Of a stretch of 64,000 bases of DNA, positions 24,054 to 37,400 are shown piece by piece. Every line of letters starts with the position of its first letter. The first letter of the stretch is position 1. A program made the position numbers and the translations under genes. Under the pieces are notes generated by a model. The model did no database searches, was not told where the DNA came from, and was given only the letters and a program-made list of their open reading frames with translations. The stretch covers positions 17,100,001-17,164,000 of the forward strand of contig NW_026974140.1 of assembly GCF_037042905.1 (NCBI RefSeq), given 5' to 3'. The stretch is from Lytechinus pictus (lineage: Eukaryota; Echinodermata; Echinoidea; Temnopleuroida; Toxopneustidae).

Positions 24054-24309
24054 GCTACTACCATGGAGGGTAGAGCTATCCGCGGCGACGCATTTTTGCG
24101 ATGCACCCCCGATCACAGAGAGCTTTAGTCTATATTATGGTGTATTCCCTGTCAGATTATTTACATTCTACAACTCGCATCTCGTTGAGAGGGTGGGATT
24201 GGGGTGTGAAGCGATGGTTTGGAGTCAGCAAATCCTTACAATGGGATTGATCTCGCACGCTATCTACAATTTGATATCATTCTTGACAATAACTCTACAA
24301 TAAATCGTC

Positions 24310-24385
24310 ATGGCTAGGATTGTAAATCCACTCTTTACCGTTCTGTTTCTTGCAACATCATCGGTGATCTTATTCAACATGAAGA
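24310..24385 (+). CDS. Sulfotransferase exon 1: cytosolic tip and signal anchor
   Basis: Too short to show as a long open frame. ATG at 24310 follows an in-frame TAA nine bases upstream, so this is the first possible start. It encodes 25 codons plus one base: a short basic tip (MARIVN), then a hydrophobic run to FNMK. The exon ends AAGA|GTGAGT. The leftover A joins AC at the start of exon 2 to give Asn. Confidence 0.75.
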
Positions 24386-27300
24386 GTGAGTTATCATCTT
24401 TGCCCTTCTTAACAATAACTTAATTAATAGACAAACCTACGGCAGGCCCATTCAGTGCTTCATAATTATGAATTATATTCAAAAGTTGATATTATGAAAT
24501 GCTATATATCAGGATTCTTTCTTTTGGGGCATCATCCGGTCCAATGATGTGACATGTATTAAGGATGTGTCCTGCTGGTCACACCCTTAGCTCAGGGAGT
24601 AGTATAGATAGGTCTATTGGTTTTTTGCTACTCCCTCACATCTCATTCACAACCTTTTGTATTTTGCTATTTTGTTAAAATTTTACAATTTTCCTTGTTA
24701 TTGACCTTATTATAGAATCAGTTGATTGATTGATATCGATGTACTGTGTATCTTGTTTGTTTTTAGAGATGTGAAATAAATAGATTTGAATTTTTAATAT
24801 AAATTTGAAAATCTCCTTAACCAACCATAATAAAGCTTTGATAATTTACCTTTGTTACTTTTCCAGAGCGATCATAGATATTCATATTTAAAGCGTAGTT
24901 GATAACAAAATAATGACTGAATTTCAGTATAATATGGTTAATTATAACTATTATACCTCTTATTTGTCTTATATTAAATTCATTAAGATACAATGTCAAT
25001 AGTTCTTCGTGAGATATACGTCATTATAAACATCTTGCTATAGGAATATAATGCGTGAGGAATTTTTTTTTAAAGAAGAAGGGAAAATGAATATAGAGGA
25101 ATTGTTATTTTCATTTACTTGAGCTATGTCGAATGGTTTGTGAGCATTGGTCATATTTATTTCATGACTTGTGTTGTTCTTCAGGAATTACTCAAATGTT
25201 GAAAATTCAACCCATGCTCGCTTGCGGTAATTATCATAATCTTTCCCATTATTTCTAGTAAGAAATTATCTTCTTCTCGGAGCATTTTCCTATATTTTGC
25301 CTGAGTGATAATATATTCCTGCCTTTCCACATAAACAGTAGGAAATTCACGAAAGACAATATTTTAAATTAAAACCTAAGTTTGACTGACTGGAATGATA
25401 TTAATAGCAATAAATATATCATGTCTTATAACACATTTATTCAAAACTTCAGCTCCCTAAACAATGATTCTTTCCCCCCTTGTAAAAACAAAACAGAAAA
25501 GACATGCACGACAAACCTTGGATTACACATGGCATTTTGAAAAAAACATAGCTTATACTATATCGATATATAATATGGCGACTCTCGGAATCGATTGAAA
25601 TACGTTGAATATATTAAGAACTTATTAATATGTAAGCCCATTATTTGCCGAAGCAAAAAGATTTACTACGACAATTTATTTGATAAAGTGAGGAGTGATA
25701 TGTAAAAAAATCCTGGTCGCGGATAATCAATTTATTGGGTACCCCCCAAAAAAACACTTTACCATCTTATTATGTATTTCAATCAGGAAAAAATCTTTAA
25801 GAAATCGACCATTGCTCAGGTACTCAATAGTTATTCATCAATATTCGAAAGGTTACACAAGAAAAAATTTCCAAATTTTTATCGCATTTTTATTATTATT
25901 TATGTAACCATGTACCAAACTCACTATTTTTTAATCCAAAGTCAAATACAGATGGAAATACTTAATGTTGTTTCGTCCATAAAGTCATCAGTTGCTCCAG
26001 GCTCTGATTCAATAGCAGCTCGTGTTGTCAAGGAATGCATTTACACTATTATCAATCCTATCCCCTCTGTCACCATGGTTACATGTATATCTTCAATGAA
26101 TCACTTTCTCAGGGTATTCCCGACAAACTTAAAACAGATGAGGTCATTCCAATTTACAAGAAGGGCGACAAACATGACATTACTAACTACAGACCAATTG
26201 CATTATTGCCATTTTTCTCCAAATTGTTAGAAAAATATTTCACAGTAGACTTTATAAATTCCTTTCAATCAATTACATTTTAATACTCCAGCAGTGTGGA
26301 TTCCAATGCTTTGTCTCCTCCGGGTCACGGTCTGCCACTGGATCTCGGTGTACTGAATTTATGTAATGTGATATCTGATAAAATAGACATTGAAAATTAC
26401 TGCCTAAGTGCTTTTATGGACCTATCTAAGGCCTTTGACACCATTGATCACATAAAAAAAAAAAAAATTTAGGGAATCAGGGGGTCCCACTCCGATGGTT
26501 ATATAGTTACTTATCACACAGAAATCATTATGCGGTGATCGATGGTGTCAGATCCCATCTTAGTAATATATCTGTATTAGGCCCGCTTCTTTTTTCTTGT
26601 TTACATAAATGATATTATTAATTGTTCTCCAAGTAACTTTTCTCTGTTTGCTGATGATACCACTGTTTCAATATCACATAAAAAGGAACATCATCTTATA
26701 TCGTTAGCAAATATTGAATTGGATAAATAAAAAAATGGTTTGCTTGCAATAAATTATTCATAAATCTTAAGAAAACCAACTATATAATTTTTCGAACAAG
26801 AGGAATAGATGTCCCATCTAATTTCCCTAATCTTCACATTGGTGGTAATCTTATTACAAGGGTTGACAATATACAATTCCTTGCTGTAACTTTGAATGAA
26901 CATCTTTCTTGGAAATCTCATATTATTTCTATTAGTACAAAGATATCAAGATTCATTGGTGTTCTGTCCAAATAGCACCATACTACCCCATTTGAATTAT
27001 TGCAACGTTATCTGAGGCTACTCAAACCACAATTATATAAACTAAGTATTTTATTTATTTATTTTCAAGTAATTCACGTTATATAAAATGCCCCCCCTAT
27101 ACTGCAGTCATAAATAGCCTATATTTTCTCAATTAAACACAATGCTAATACAGGACTTAATATCATTGGTTCCCTCGTATTTATGTATACATTTTGTGCT
27201 AAAATCTTGCCTCCCCTTTTCAACTATATTTTTGTCAAAAACTCTAAATCTAATTTATCTACCAGCTCAACGCTCTCTTTAGATTCAAGAGACTTATCAG

Positions 27301-30300
27301 AAAATTATTAACCTGTGTTTAGAAAACCTTCAGTCACTTATTTGTTTTATCTCATTGAAAGACCCCCCCCTCTTTTTTTTAAATATATTTTGGCTGTTGC
27401 ATAAGTGTACTTAGTGTAATTTCCATTAGTTATTGTATATTTTCAGTGTGTATTTTAACTCGGTGTCCCCTTTTATAAGCTCTGCTTTCTCCGGGGTCAC
27501 TAAACCATCATTCTGCTTTTTACTGGTGTATATTCTTAGTATTTGTTTTTGTTTAATTATGGTATGTATTTGTGCATTTGTATTCTACCTGATGATGGTT
27601 AAATAAATAAATTGAACTGAACATACATTTATATTACAGTCGTATCGTTGGAAATTGAGATATAGATGAAATAAAAGTAAAAATTGATATCTTGATATTT
27701 ATATAATATTTTGTCTGATAAAAACATGAAGATACAGCTTCTCTTCTCTGGGTCTGTACATGATGGCACCCCTTTTATTCTCTCGCTTCTAAATCATATT
27801 TTTATCACGAAGCTTTAGTTTATCAGCTTTCAGGAGCAACGGATGGATATTTCATTTAAATCGGTTTATTCACGCGTGCATGACCGTAGGATCTTTATTA
27901 AAAATGCGATGCGGATGACGCCATCAGACATCCCGATTATAAAACAACTCCTTATAAATCTAATGGAATTTGTATTATCATTCATATTGTGTTCTTGATA
28001 TTAAATGACGTGTGGACAAAAACCTCGAACTCTGAATACAATGCATTCTATTGATTTTTGAAAAGGCATTAAGTATAAAGAAATGTATCCATCACTGAAA
28101 ATGAAAGGGTAGAAAGCGGTATCATCCTGTTAAAAGTGCCGAAGGGATCCAAATTTTATTCTTCAAAAGGGATTAAAATGTTTTGTTTATTTGCAGAATA
28201 ATTTTGTATGTGTGTCGGTAAGGATATGTATTTTGCAATGATGGTATTTGGAAAGAGAGAACTTCCAATAAAATTGATTTTGTTAATCATTTTATTTTGT
28301 AGTATTGTGTTCAATATAATTTCTAGCACAATGCAATATATATCAAATTAAAGAGTATAAAAAATAACGTTATCAAAATGTATTTCAATATTCCCTATTG
28401 TTCAACTCAAATATATCGGACGTAAACTTTAGAAATAAAACAATCGACCCACTTGGATGCCATGTTTGTACAGACGAACAAAGATTTTTTATTTTGTACA
28501 TTATTTATTGCCTTCATTTAGACCTATTCATAACAAACTTGATGTATACTTATCAGACAATAGTTCTTCTTAGTATCGTGAAAGTATACCATTAGGCTTG
28601 CCAGACGTAGCATCTTGTAATGTAACCAAATTATATTCAAATTATTATAATTCTTTATCAATAACAGAGTTAACAATTACACTCTAATACCCTTTTTACA
28701 CAGGATTTTCTTAGCCCCGGACTATCGCTAACCCCGTACTATCCTTAACCCCGTACTATTTTTTTTCCTTTTTACACATGCCAAATTGTTATTGCTAACC
28801 CCGGATAAGGAATACTTGCTTTTCACACACGAAACTCGCTAACCCCGGATTAGTGGTTTTTGTCGATCATTCGTAGTACAAGTACTTCACTCGTACATTT
28901 TTACACACGCTACAATTTCCTTAACCCCGTACTATAGGTGGGGCCAAATTGCCATTTAGCCCCACCTATAGTACGGGGTTAAGCTTAGCCCACTTTCGTT
29001 TTACACTAGCGATCTTAACCCCGTACTATCGCTCTTAGCACCGCAATTGCTGGGATAACCCTGCTTTTTTGCAGGGCCAAATAATCCCGTACTAAAGGTG
29101 GGGTTAGCCCACTTTGCAAAAATGCTGTGTAAAAAGAAAGTGGGCTAAGCTTAACCCCGTACTATAGGTGGGGCTAAATGGCAATTTAGCCCCACCTATA
29201 GTACGGGGTTAAGGAAATTTTAGCGTGTGTAAAAAGGGTATAAAAATATTGGGTAGAAATGCGCCGTGAGGGTGATAATGTGTCCAACCAACAATGGGCA
29301 TTTCTTTTGGGCATTTTTATTTATCCAGTGTGAAAGTTTTGCCCATTCTAAAGTAATTGCTGCTTATTTTTTTAAAACCTTACTGAACAATATGCTTTCC
29401 GCATTGGGTAAAATACTGCCCATAATTGGTTGGACACATAATTACCCTCGTGCTGGTTAAAATTTTACCCAATATTTTTACAGTGTACTTTGTTACCAGG
29501 TTCTTATAAGAAAGAAACATACATAAATATTAAAATCTAAATTCATTCTGCTAGGGCAGGCTTTTTAGATTTTCTTCACCCATTTTTTATTACTATCTTC
29601 CATGTTATTACGTCTTGTTGTCATAATTTTTTTATCATCAATTTAAAAGCTTTATGATCGTCTGGCTTAGTTTTATTTCTTAATTCGTACATTAGTCAAT
29701 GACATGGACGATTATTCTCAACCCGCATCTTTATGCCGATGTAATGCACTCCCGAAATAAGTCTCAACATGATTATTCGGCCCAGCCAATACTTTACGAT
29801 GTTGAGAATTGTGACGTGAAATTACTACTCAATAAGACAGAAATGATATCACCGTGGAATACATGAATTAAATAATTACGTTTGTATATACATGCTACAC
29901 AACCAACACTGAATAGTTTGCATATAAGGATTTGGATTTGCCGTTTTGCCTCAGTTAAGTTTTTATCAAGATTGAGATGGGCGTACAACTACATCTTTTG
30001 ATGAAATAGACTTTCAGTTAACTTTCCTATATTTAATCTTTATCAAGCAATAACTTGTACGCATTTAATCTTCTGTTACTGTTGTTGTTGTTTTTTTCAC
30101 TACGTGTTAGCGCTACCTGTTAGCGCTAACAACCTTTTTCTGATTTTAGCTGATTGCTGAAATGGAGGAAAGAAAACGTAACTCCTGAAAAAAAATCATC
30201 ATTCAATTCATCTTATTGGGATATTTATAGAACGCATGTTTGTATATAAAATATTTTTTGTTCCAGTTAACGCAATGTTAACTGATACATCACCTGTCAT

Positions 30301-31454
30301 TTACACTATTGGGTGAAGGTGCTCCATGAGGGTAATTATGTGTCAAACCAACATTGGGAATTTCTTTTGGGCATTTTTATTTATCCAGTGTGATGAAAAT
30401 TTGGTCCATTCTAAAGTAATTGCTGCTTTTTTTTTACCTTACTGGATAATACGCCTCCTGCATTGGGTAAAAAACTGCTCCAAATTGGTTGAATACATAA
30501 TTACCCTCGTGGTGGTAAAAATTTTACCCAATATTTTTTAAAGTGTACTATTCTTCCTTCCTGGAATCATAGCCAATTTACTGTATGCATAGTCAATAAA
30601 AATGGTTCATAAAAAGTATACATGGAGGGTTGCACTCAAGCACTGCAGTCTGTCTCAGAGCCGGGCCTCTATATACTCCCATAAGCGAAGAAAATGAAAT
30701 TTTCAAGCTCCATTTATCTTCAGAAATTCCGTAACTGCAGAACTAAATTAAATAGATAGTAAATCACTTTCGACAATAATTATTAGTCCCTTATGCGTAA
30801 GAATTATTCCCGAATCAAGACGGGTATCAATTTTTATCATAATTAATTTCTTCTTACATTAATGAATCAGACGATAACGCGAGAGAATGCACCATACATC
30901 GCGCGCCAAACATCTCGCGCTCTTAAATTTCAGCTGAGATTGCGAAAGGATTGTCTGTACTGTGTATACGGTCTTCCGAATAGTTTCTTGATTGAAATTC
31001 AAGCCACTGTTTACACTTTCACCCCCTCTAAGATGAAGAGCTTATCCCAAGTGGGTTCTAATTCATTTTACGGCATATAAATAATCCAGGCGCCATTTTC
31101 ATTTTCAACGTCGAAAGATGACGCGTTAGTTGAGGCATGGTGGTATAGAGGCTGGAGCAAATGCCTCAAGGTAGCAAAATAGATTTAAGGGCTGGTATGA
31201 AATTCTAATCACTCTTGCCTAAGCTGAATAATAATAATAATAATATAGAGTATTTATAAAGCGCCAAATCCACATTGATTATGTGCTCAAGGCGCTGAAA
31301 TATACTTGGTATATTATCATTACCCCGGCTGTAGCTGGGAAGAAACCTTGACGTAGGATTTTTTTTTTCAATATAATTTTCAATTCAAAATGATTTTATT
31401 TTCCCAATCTTTAATACACACACACACACACACACACCCTCTCACACACACCCA

Positions 31455-31499
<45 letters not shown>

Positions 31500-34400
31500 C
31501 ATCTTGGTTTTCCACGTATTAGCAATAATAATAAGACATCAGAAATGCGAAACAAATTCACGAGTGATGCAGTTTTTGCAATGCCAACAATTAAGTTCTT
31601 TATATATATATATATATATTATGTACAACAAAACAGTGATGGATATACAAGGAAAAAAGGGATGGATATACAAGGAATTCAATTATGTGAAAATCATTTT
31701 GATTTAGCACATTACATGGCAGAATCAAAGAGTACTCACATTCCCCAAATCCATCAACCAGCACAATCATTCTTACATAATATTTCCCAGACAAATATAA
31801 AGCCATGCATCACAACAGTTTGAACCTGATGGGCTTACCATACTCCTACTCAATATAGTAGGATAAATTCACACGTCAAACCGTCTCGAGAGAATAGCCA
31901 GACTCGCTTCGTTTGCCTTTCTACTCGTTAATAACTGATTGGGCGATTATGATCATAGCCAAGGAGTCATATTGGAAAATGTGCATTGAGAATAGTTATT
32001 TATTTACGTTGGACATTCACTTGGGACATACCCATACTCGAGATTCACCTGGACATATTTTTTCATGGAAAAAAAGTAATTTGATACTTGAAAATGAAAC
32101 AGCGAAAGATTTGATATAAGAATTTATCTATACTTGAATTATTTAAATGAGTCAGTATTAAGAACGATATCAGCCTCTTTATCATTAATGAGATTATTAT
32201 TGTAATCAATTATATTATGATATAAATAATAATCAATAATAATGTAATAGTAATGCCTACAAGTGTTTAATATTTTGGTTGCCCCTTACTTAATGCTAAT
32301 TGTTATATTTAAAGGGGATATTATTCGCAACCCCGAGTTCCACAGAGGCCATGAAATTTTGATAGGCTGGGGTTTGGGGGAGGGGGTTTGCTTCACCCCC
32401 GCCCCCACACACACTTTTTGCAATAACGTGTACAAATACGTAATGATAAACATTTGATTGTGATTGTTTTTGGATGTACAATATGAATTGAATCGAATTA
32501 ATATATTGGAACATCATCTACCAATGTTCTAAACACAAATATATGTAAAGTAGTACAAGTAATAAACTTTACTATGCACACCAACCTCGCACTGAAGAAC
32601 CTGTCGCTTTTTCTTGAATTCATCAAAAAAGGACCATCTATGCTGAATAATGTTTTTTTTTTCATTTCCCTTATTTCAGACTTTTATAGTAATTCTTTCT
32701 TCAACGGTCATTATCAAAGTGCTTCTATAGAGATACCAAAAGGACCGACCGCAGGAATGAATCAAAATAATGTGACACAATATACAACTATAAAAGTAAG
32801 TAGAATTGATACATCTTTCTTTTTTTCTCTCTCTCTCTCCCTCACACTCTAATCCCCTTCCTAATCTCTTTAACTAGTGAACAGATTTTCCTTTTGTTTA
32901 ATTGTGTAAAGGAGAATCGCAAATTGAATATACAATTCTGCGATTTATACATTTTCTTTGATTTTTTTTCATTTAGAGATTCCATCCATACTATTTGTGC
33001 GTGGGTGTGTGCGGGGTTACTATGGATGAAATTCAGGACATATAGAATAAAATTCCATCGGCAGAACGCTGGAATTTCATTTGAAAATCCCCCCCCCCCC
33101 CAAAAAAAAAAAGAAGAAGAAGAAGATCAAGTTATCAAATTTTAAAGAATGGCAGAATTTCGTAAAAACAGTTAAATGCATGCCCTTATGAATATGCAAT
33201 AGAGGGGCTGATGATGTCACATCCCCACTTTCAATTTCTTATTATATTTTATGTAATTATTATTTCATATTGTTACGATATTGAACAAATACCGAAGAAA
33301 TAACAGAAAAAAATAGTTAAATTATTATCATTATCGTTTTTTTTATATTTACAGGTAAACAGAACATATACTATACAAAAATAACTTATCTTACATATCT
33401 TTTGAAGAGTGAGTTCTGATTAATCCAAAATGATGATAGTTCAAATAATTCAAATTGGCTGGCAAGGAGTTCCTTAAATCAAAGTCCACAATGCTGGCGA
33501 TGATGAAATTGATATTGAAACGCGATGGATAATTAGAGTCACTGTAACGAGTTGATGAAATGTTCGTGAAGACGAAGTTGATGATGATAAACAGTCGATT
33601 TCTGCAATCCATGGGTTGACAAATGTTCGTTAGATCAGGTTGAAGAGCTTGATGAGAACTGAGAATCCCTTTCTCAATATAACTGCAAACAATAATTTTA
33701 TTGATGGTGTACAAATAATTTCCACAGAAGTTAATATTGTATTCCAGTTGGAGATAAACTGTGCTCTGACATGAAGACTGGCTTGAAACTCTGAGTTCTG
33801 ATAATGATCTAAGAAACTGTCAGCTTTTATATATAAATTTCCACTATATTCTGGAAGCTTCTAGTATTATCCTTAAACTCTTGAATGACATCAGTGAAAT
33901 TAACAATGTAAACGATGATTATAGTATGCCATCAATCAGTTTGTTTCCCTCGCAATTCGTGTATATTGTTATTAAATAAAAACATTATTTTCCAGGACTT
34001 TTAAACAGATGGGTGGAGGTTCAAGATGAAAAAGAATGAAATGTTTATGTATATGATATTTTTTAACACATGACATAAAAGGACCCTGACGAAAAACAAC
34101 TTTTGTTTATAGGGTGTTCCATCCCACCAGTGGTAATATGATCATATTTTTACAATTTTTTAATAAGTGAAATCAATTAATGGTTTCAGAAAGAATAATC
34201 ATTCATTTCTCTCTAAAGCGTATCTTTGGATATGAACATCGGATGTTTTTTTTTCATGTTATTCTTGTTATTGTTATGGACTTGAATAACTAAACTTGAT
34301 TGATTTTTTCTTATTTTGGCAAAAAGAAATCTGTTTTGAGTTTGGAAAGGGATGACAGTTTTGCATTCTATATGAGCACACTCATGCGGTACGTAAATTT

Positions 34401-37400
34401 CATTTTAACACATATATTAGCTGATATTACACACTGATGGTTCAAGAAAATGTTGGGAGAAATATCATAACATGACAGTTGAGTTTTGATTGTTTTTATG
34501 TTTGTTTTTGTTTCATGCACTTATAAAGCATTTAAAACATGTTAAAATCCATGGTTAAAATCGTCTAAGGAATGACGGTAAGCCCGATGCGGGGCCCGAT
34601 GGCGCACTAGAAGCCACACAGTTTGTAATCTGTGCTAGTCTTAATTTGTCCGAATCTGCATTTTATCATCATGCATTAAGAAGAAAAAAGATAATGCCAG
34701 TCGGGTTAGATTTAAAAGAGAAGTTGTATACATCATGTTCAATAAACAGATCACTTTGTACATGGTCCAGACAATTTTTGTCATTTTTTTCTTTGGTATG
34801 AGTTTAGAATAGGCTTACTTGTAACACAAATTGAATTTTGAAAAAAATTATATAAGTACAGTACACTGCAACAATGAAAGAATTTCCAAGAACACAGTGG
34901 CGTAACTACGGGGGGGGCATTGGGGTCAATATTTACAAAAATTTCAGCTCGCGCTTCGCGCTCGCATTGTTTGTTTAGCAAGACAGGTATGTATCATGAT
35001 TACAAAAATTTGCTTATAATGTCCTTTTTTGGTCTGCATATCAAAAATTTTCAGCTCGCGCTTTGCGCTCGCATTATTTGAGCAGTGAGATACATATCCG
35101 TTTAATGGCACTGTCCTTAAAATGTCCCTATATTAGGTCAGTATACCTGGCAACTGAGCGCGCTTCGCGCGCTTGCTAAGTGACTCAAAAATTTTGCTGG
35201 TGCCCCCCAATGCCGTGACTCACGGTACGCCACTGCAAGAACACCATGCAGATCAACCACTCCCAAATGTCCTAACTTGTGATTTTAGTGGGGGTAATAT
35301 TGAAAGATCCCCATCCACAAGAACATTGGTGTCAATCATCCCCCCCCAACCAAGAATACCGATCGACACCCATGCATACACCTATTAGTAATTCCTACAG
35401 AATTTCATAAAATCTACGCCAAATACTAAATGAATATATACAAATACAGATTGTAAACAACGCGCGTGATGCATGATTGTTTTATTTTACAAACTTCTGT
35501 GTAATGTGTATTTTCTTATTCCTCTTCTCTACGCTTTTTTCTCGTTCGTCTTATTATAGTTTTGTTTTGTTCTTACTTTATTTTTTTAATGAGTATTTGA
35601 ACTCCTAATTTAATGTCGTGTGTTTGAATTCCCCCCTTCAAGCTTGGCATACATGGCATGGTACGTTTTATTCAAAAGCTCAATTCTCTCGATTCTCTCT
35701 ACGTAGAGGGCACCATTTAATGAAAGTAATCAACACAGATTGTCATGGCTCTAATAGTTATGAACGAGGTCCCCGAGGGCCCTGTTCGTTTTAACTGGCC
35801 AAGGAGTAGTGGTCCCTACACACTGGCGGATCCAGGGGGGGGGGGGGGGGCACAGCCGGCCCGTGCCCCCCTTTTGAGAGGCACAATGTCTTTACATGTC
35901 ACTCTGCCATAGAATACAACGTGAGTTGGAGCTGATAAGCTTCATAAATCAGTTCCTACATTGATCAGTAGACTTCTGAGGATAATGTCTGGAGTCATGA
36001 ACTCGATTCAAAGAAGAATTTTGTTGATTCCATAGACCCCTTTACATTTCACCCGCTCGAAGAGCTAATCTGTTCTGTTTCTGTTTATGGTAACTCCCGT
36101 AGAAGAAACTCAACAGGACAGCTTTTTGCTAGTAAATGCCAAGCTGGTTTATAACCAATTACCTAGGAAACATTTTACGTCTAGTTTCAGTGGCTGACCT
36201 TACAGACGACAGATATTACTCTCGGGTCTTTTTATCAAAGTGGAGACAATGGCAGAGTGGGATTCAAACTCACAACCTTGCGATTATGAGTACAATGCTC
36301 TAACCACTGGACCACATAACCCATGGTGCTTTAAAAATATCAAGTGGTGCTTTAAAAAGAAGTTTTTAAAAGAATACTTCAGTTATATTTTAGTTATTTA
36401 GGTTTAGCATCATTAAGAGATAATGTATCTCATAACTTATATGGAGCCTTAATAACGCGAGCACGACTTTAAGCACTTATTTTCAGCACTTTTCGCAACC
36501 ATGAACAATTCACAAGCATAGGTATACCAAAGTCAAAAAAGACTATAATGAGAGCGAGAAGCGCATGCTAAAATAATATTTGTGTTGATATATTGACTTG
36601 AAAATTGCTTTATAAGGACGGTTTGTGCATGATCTGTAAAAAGGAAACATGTAATGGTGCGACATTCTTTTTTTATCACAACGAGGGTGCGTATCTTATT
36701 ATTAATTATTTGGCGTCCCCTGTGCCTGGGATCTAGCTAAACTAATAATAATGAAAGTCGACCCTTTGGGAGAAATATTTTGTATATTAGTTTACAAACG
36801 GGATAATTGTAGGCCCTATACGTGCCATATTTTGTTCCTCTTGAACGGGATATCGACAGATATTGAACGCGAACGAATTTTTTCTGATTACGTTGTGACC
36901 TGAAAATTTGTCTATTTTCCAAGTCTCCCCCTCCTCTTTATTTACTTTTTATCCTCATCTTATCTTTATTAATTAAAAAAATATATTCCCCTTCCCTTTG
37001 TCTTATCCTTTTTTTTTACCGCCTCCCGAATTCGCCTTTAAATCATGATAATATTCGCATATTCGGAACATATACATTCTATAAAAAAAACAATATAAGA
37101 TTTACCTGAAAATTCCGTCAATTTGTGACCACATTTCGTTCTGGTCAGAACTTATTTAGAATATGAGTGACCTAAGACCGATACCAGGTTATTTTACCAT
37201 GGAACTGGAAAAGATACCTATTGCTTTCTACTTTACCTACAAAAATAACAAAATATTGCGTGTATGTTCTCATTTTGGTCAATATTGAGTCAATTTCCAC
37301 TATAGTTGCGCTGCCAAACGAACAGCTTTGGGAGACAGTTTCCCAAGACCACAATTATGATGTTTTATTTAATTGATAATATAAATGAATATCTATATTA

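Noticed and set aside
30862..31080. 72-codon plus-strand frame in sulfotransferase intron 1 as an extra exon
   Set aside because: No acceptor or donor fits, it would break the matching phase of exons 1 and 2, and there is no family resemblance.
36247..36323. tRNA-Met gene (minus strand)
   Set aside because: It is joined to a SINE body found again at 54233, with no terminator-like T-run after the acceptor; the acceptor ends (TGGGTTA/…) do not pair well.
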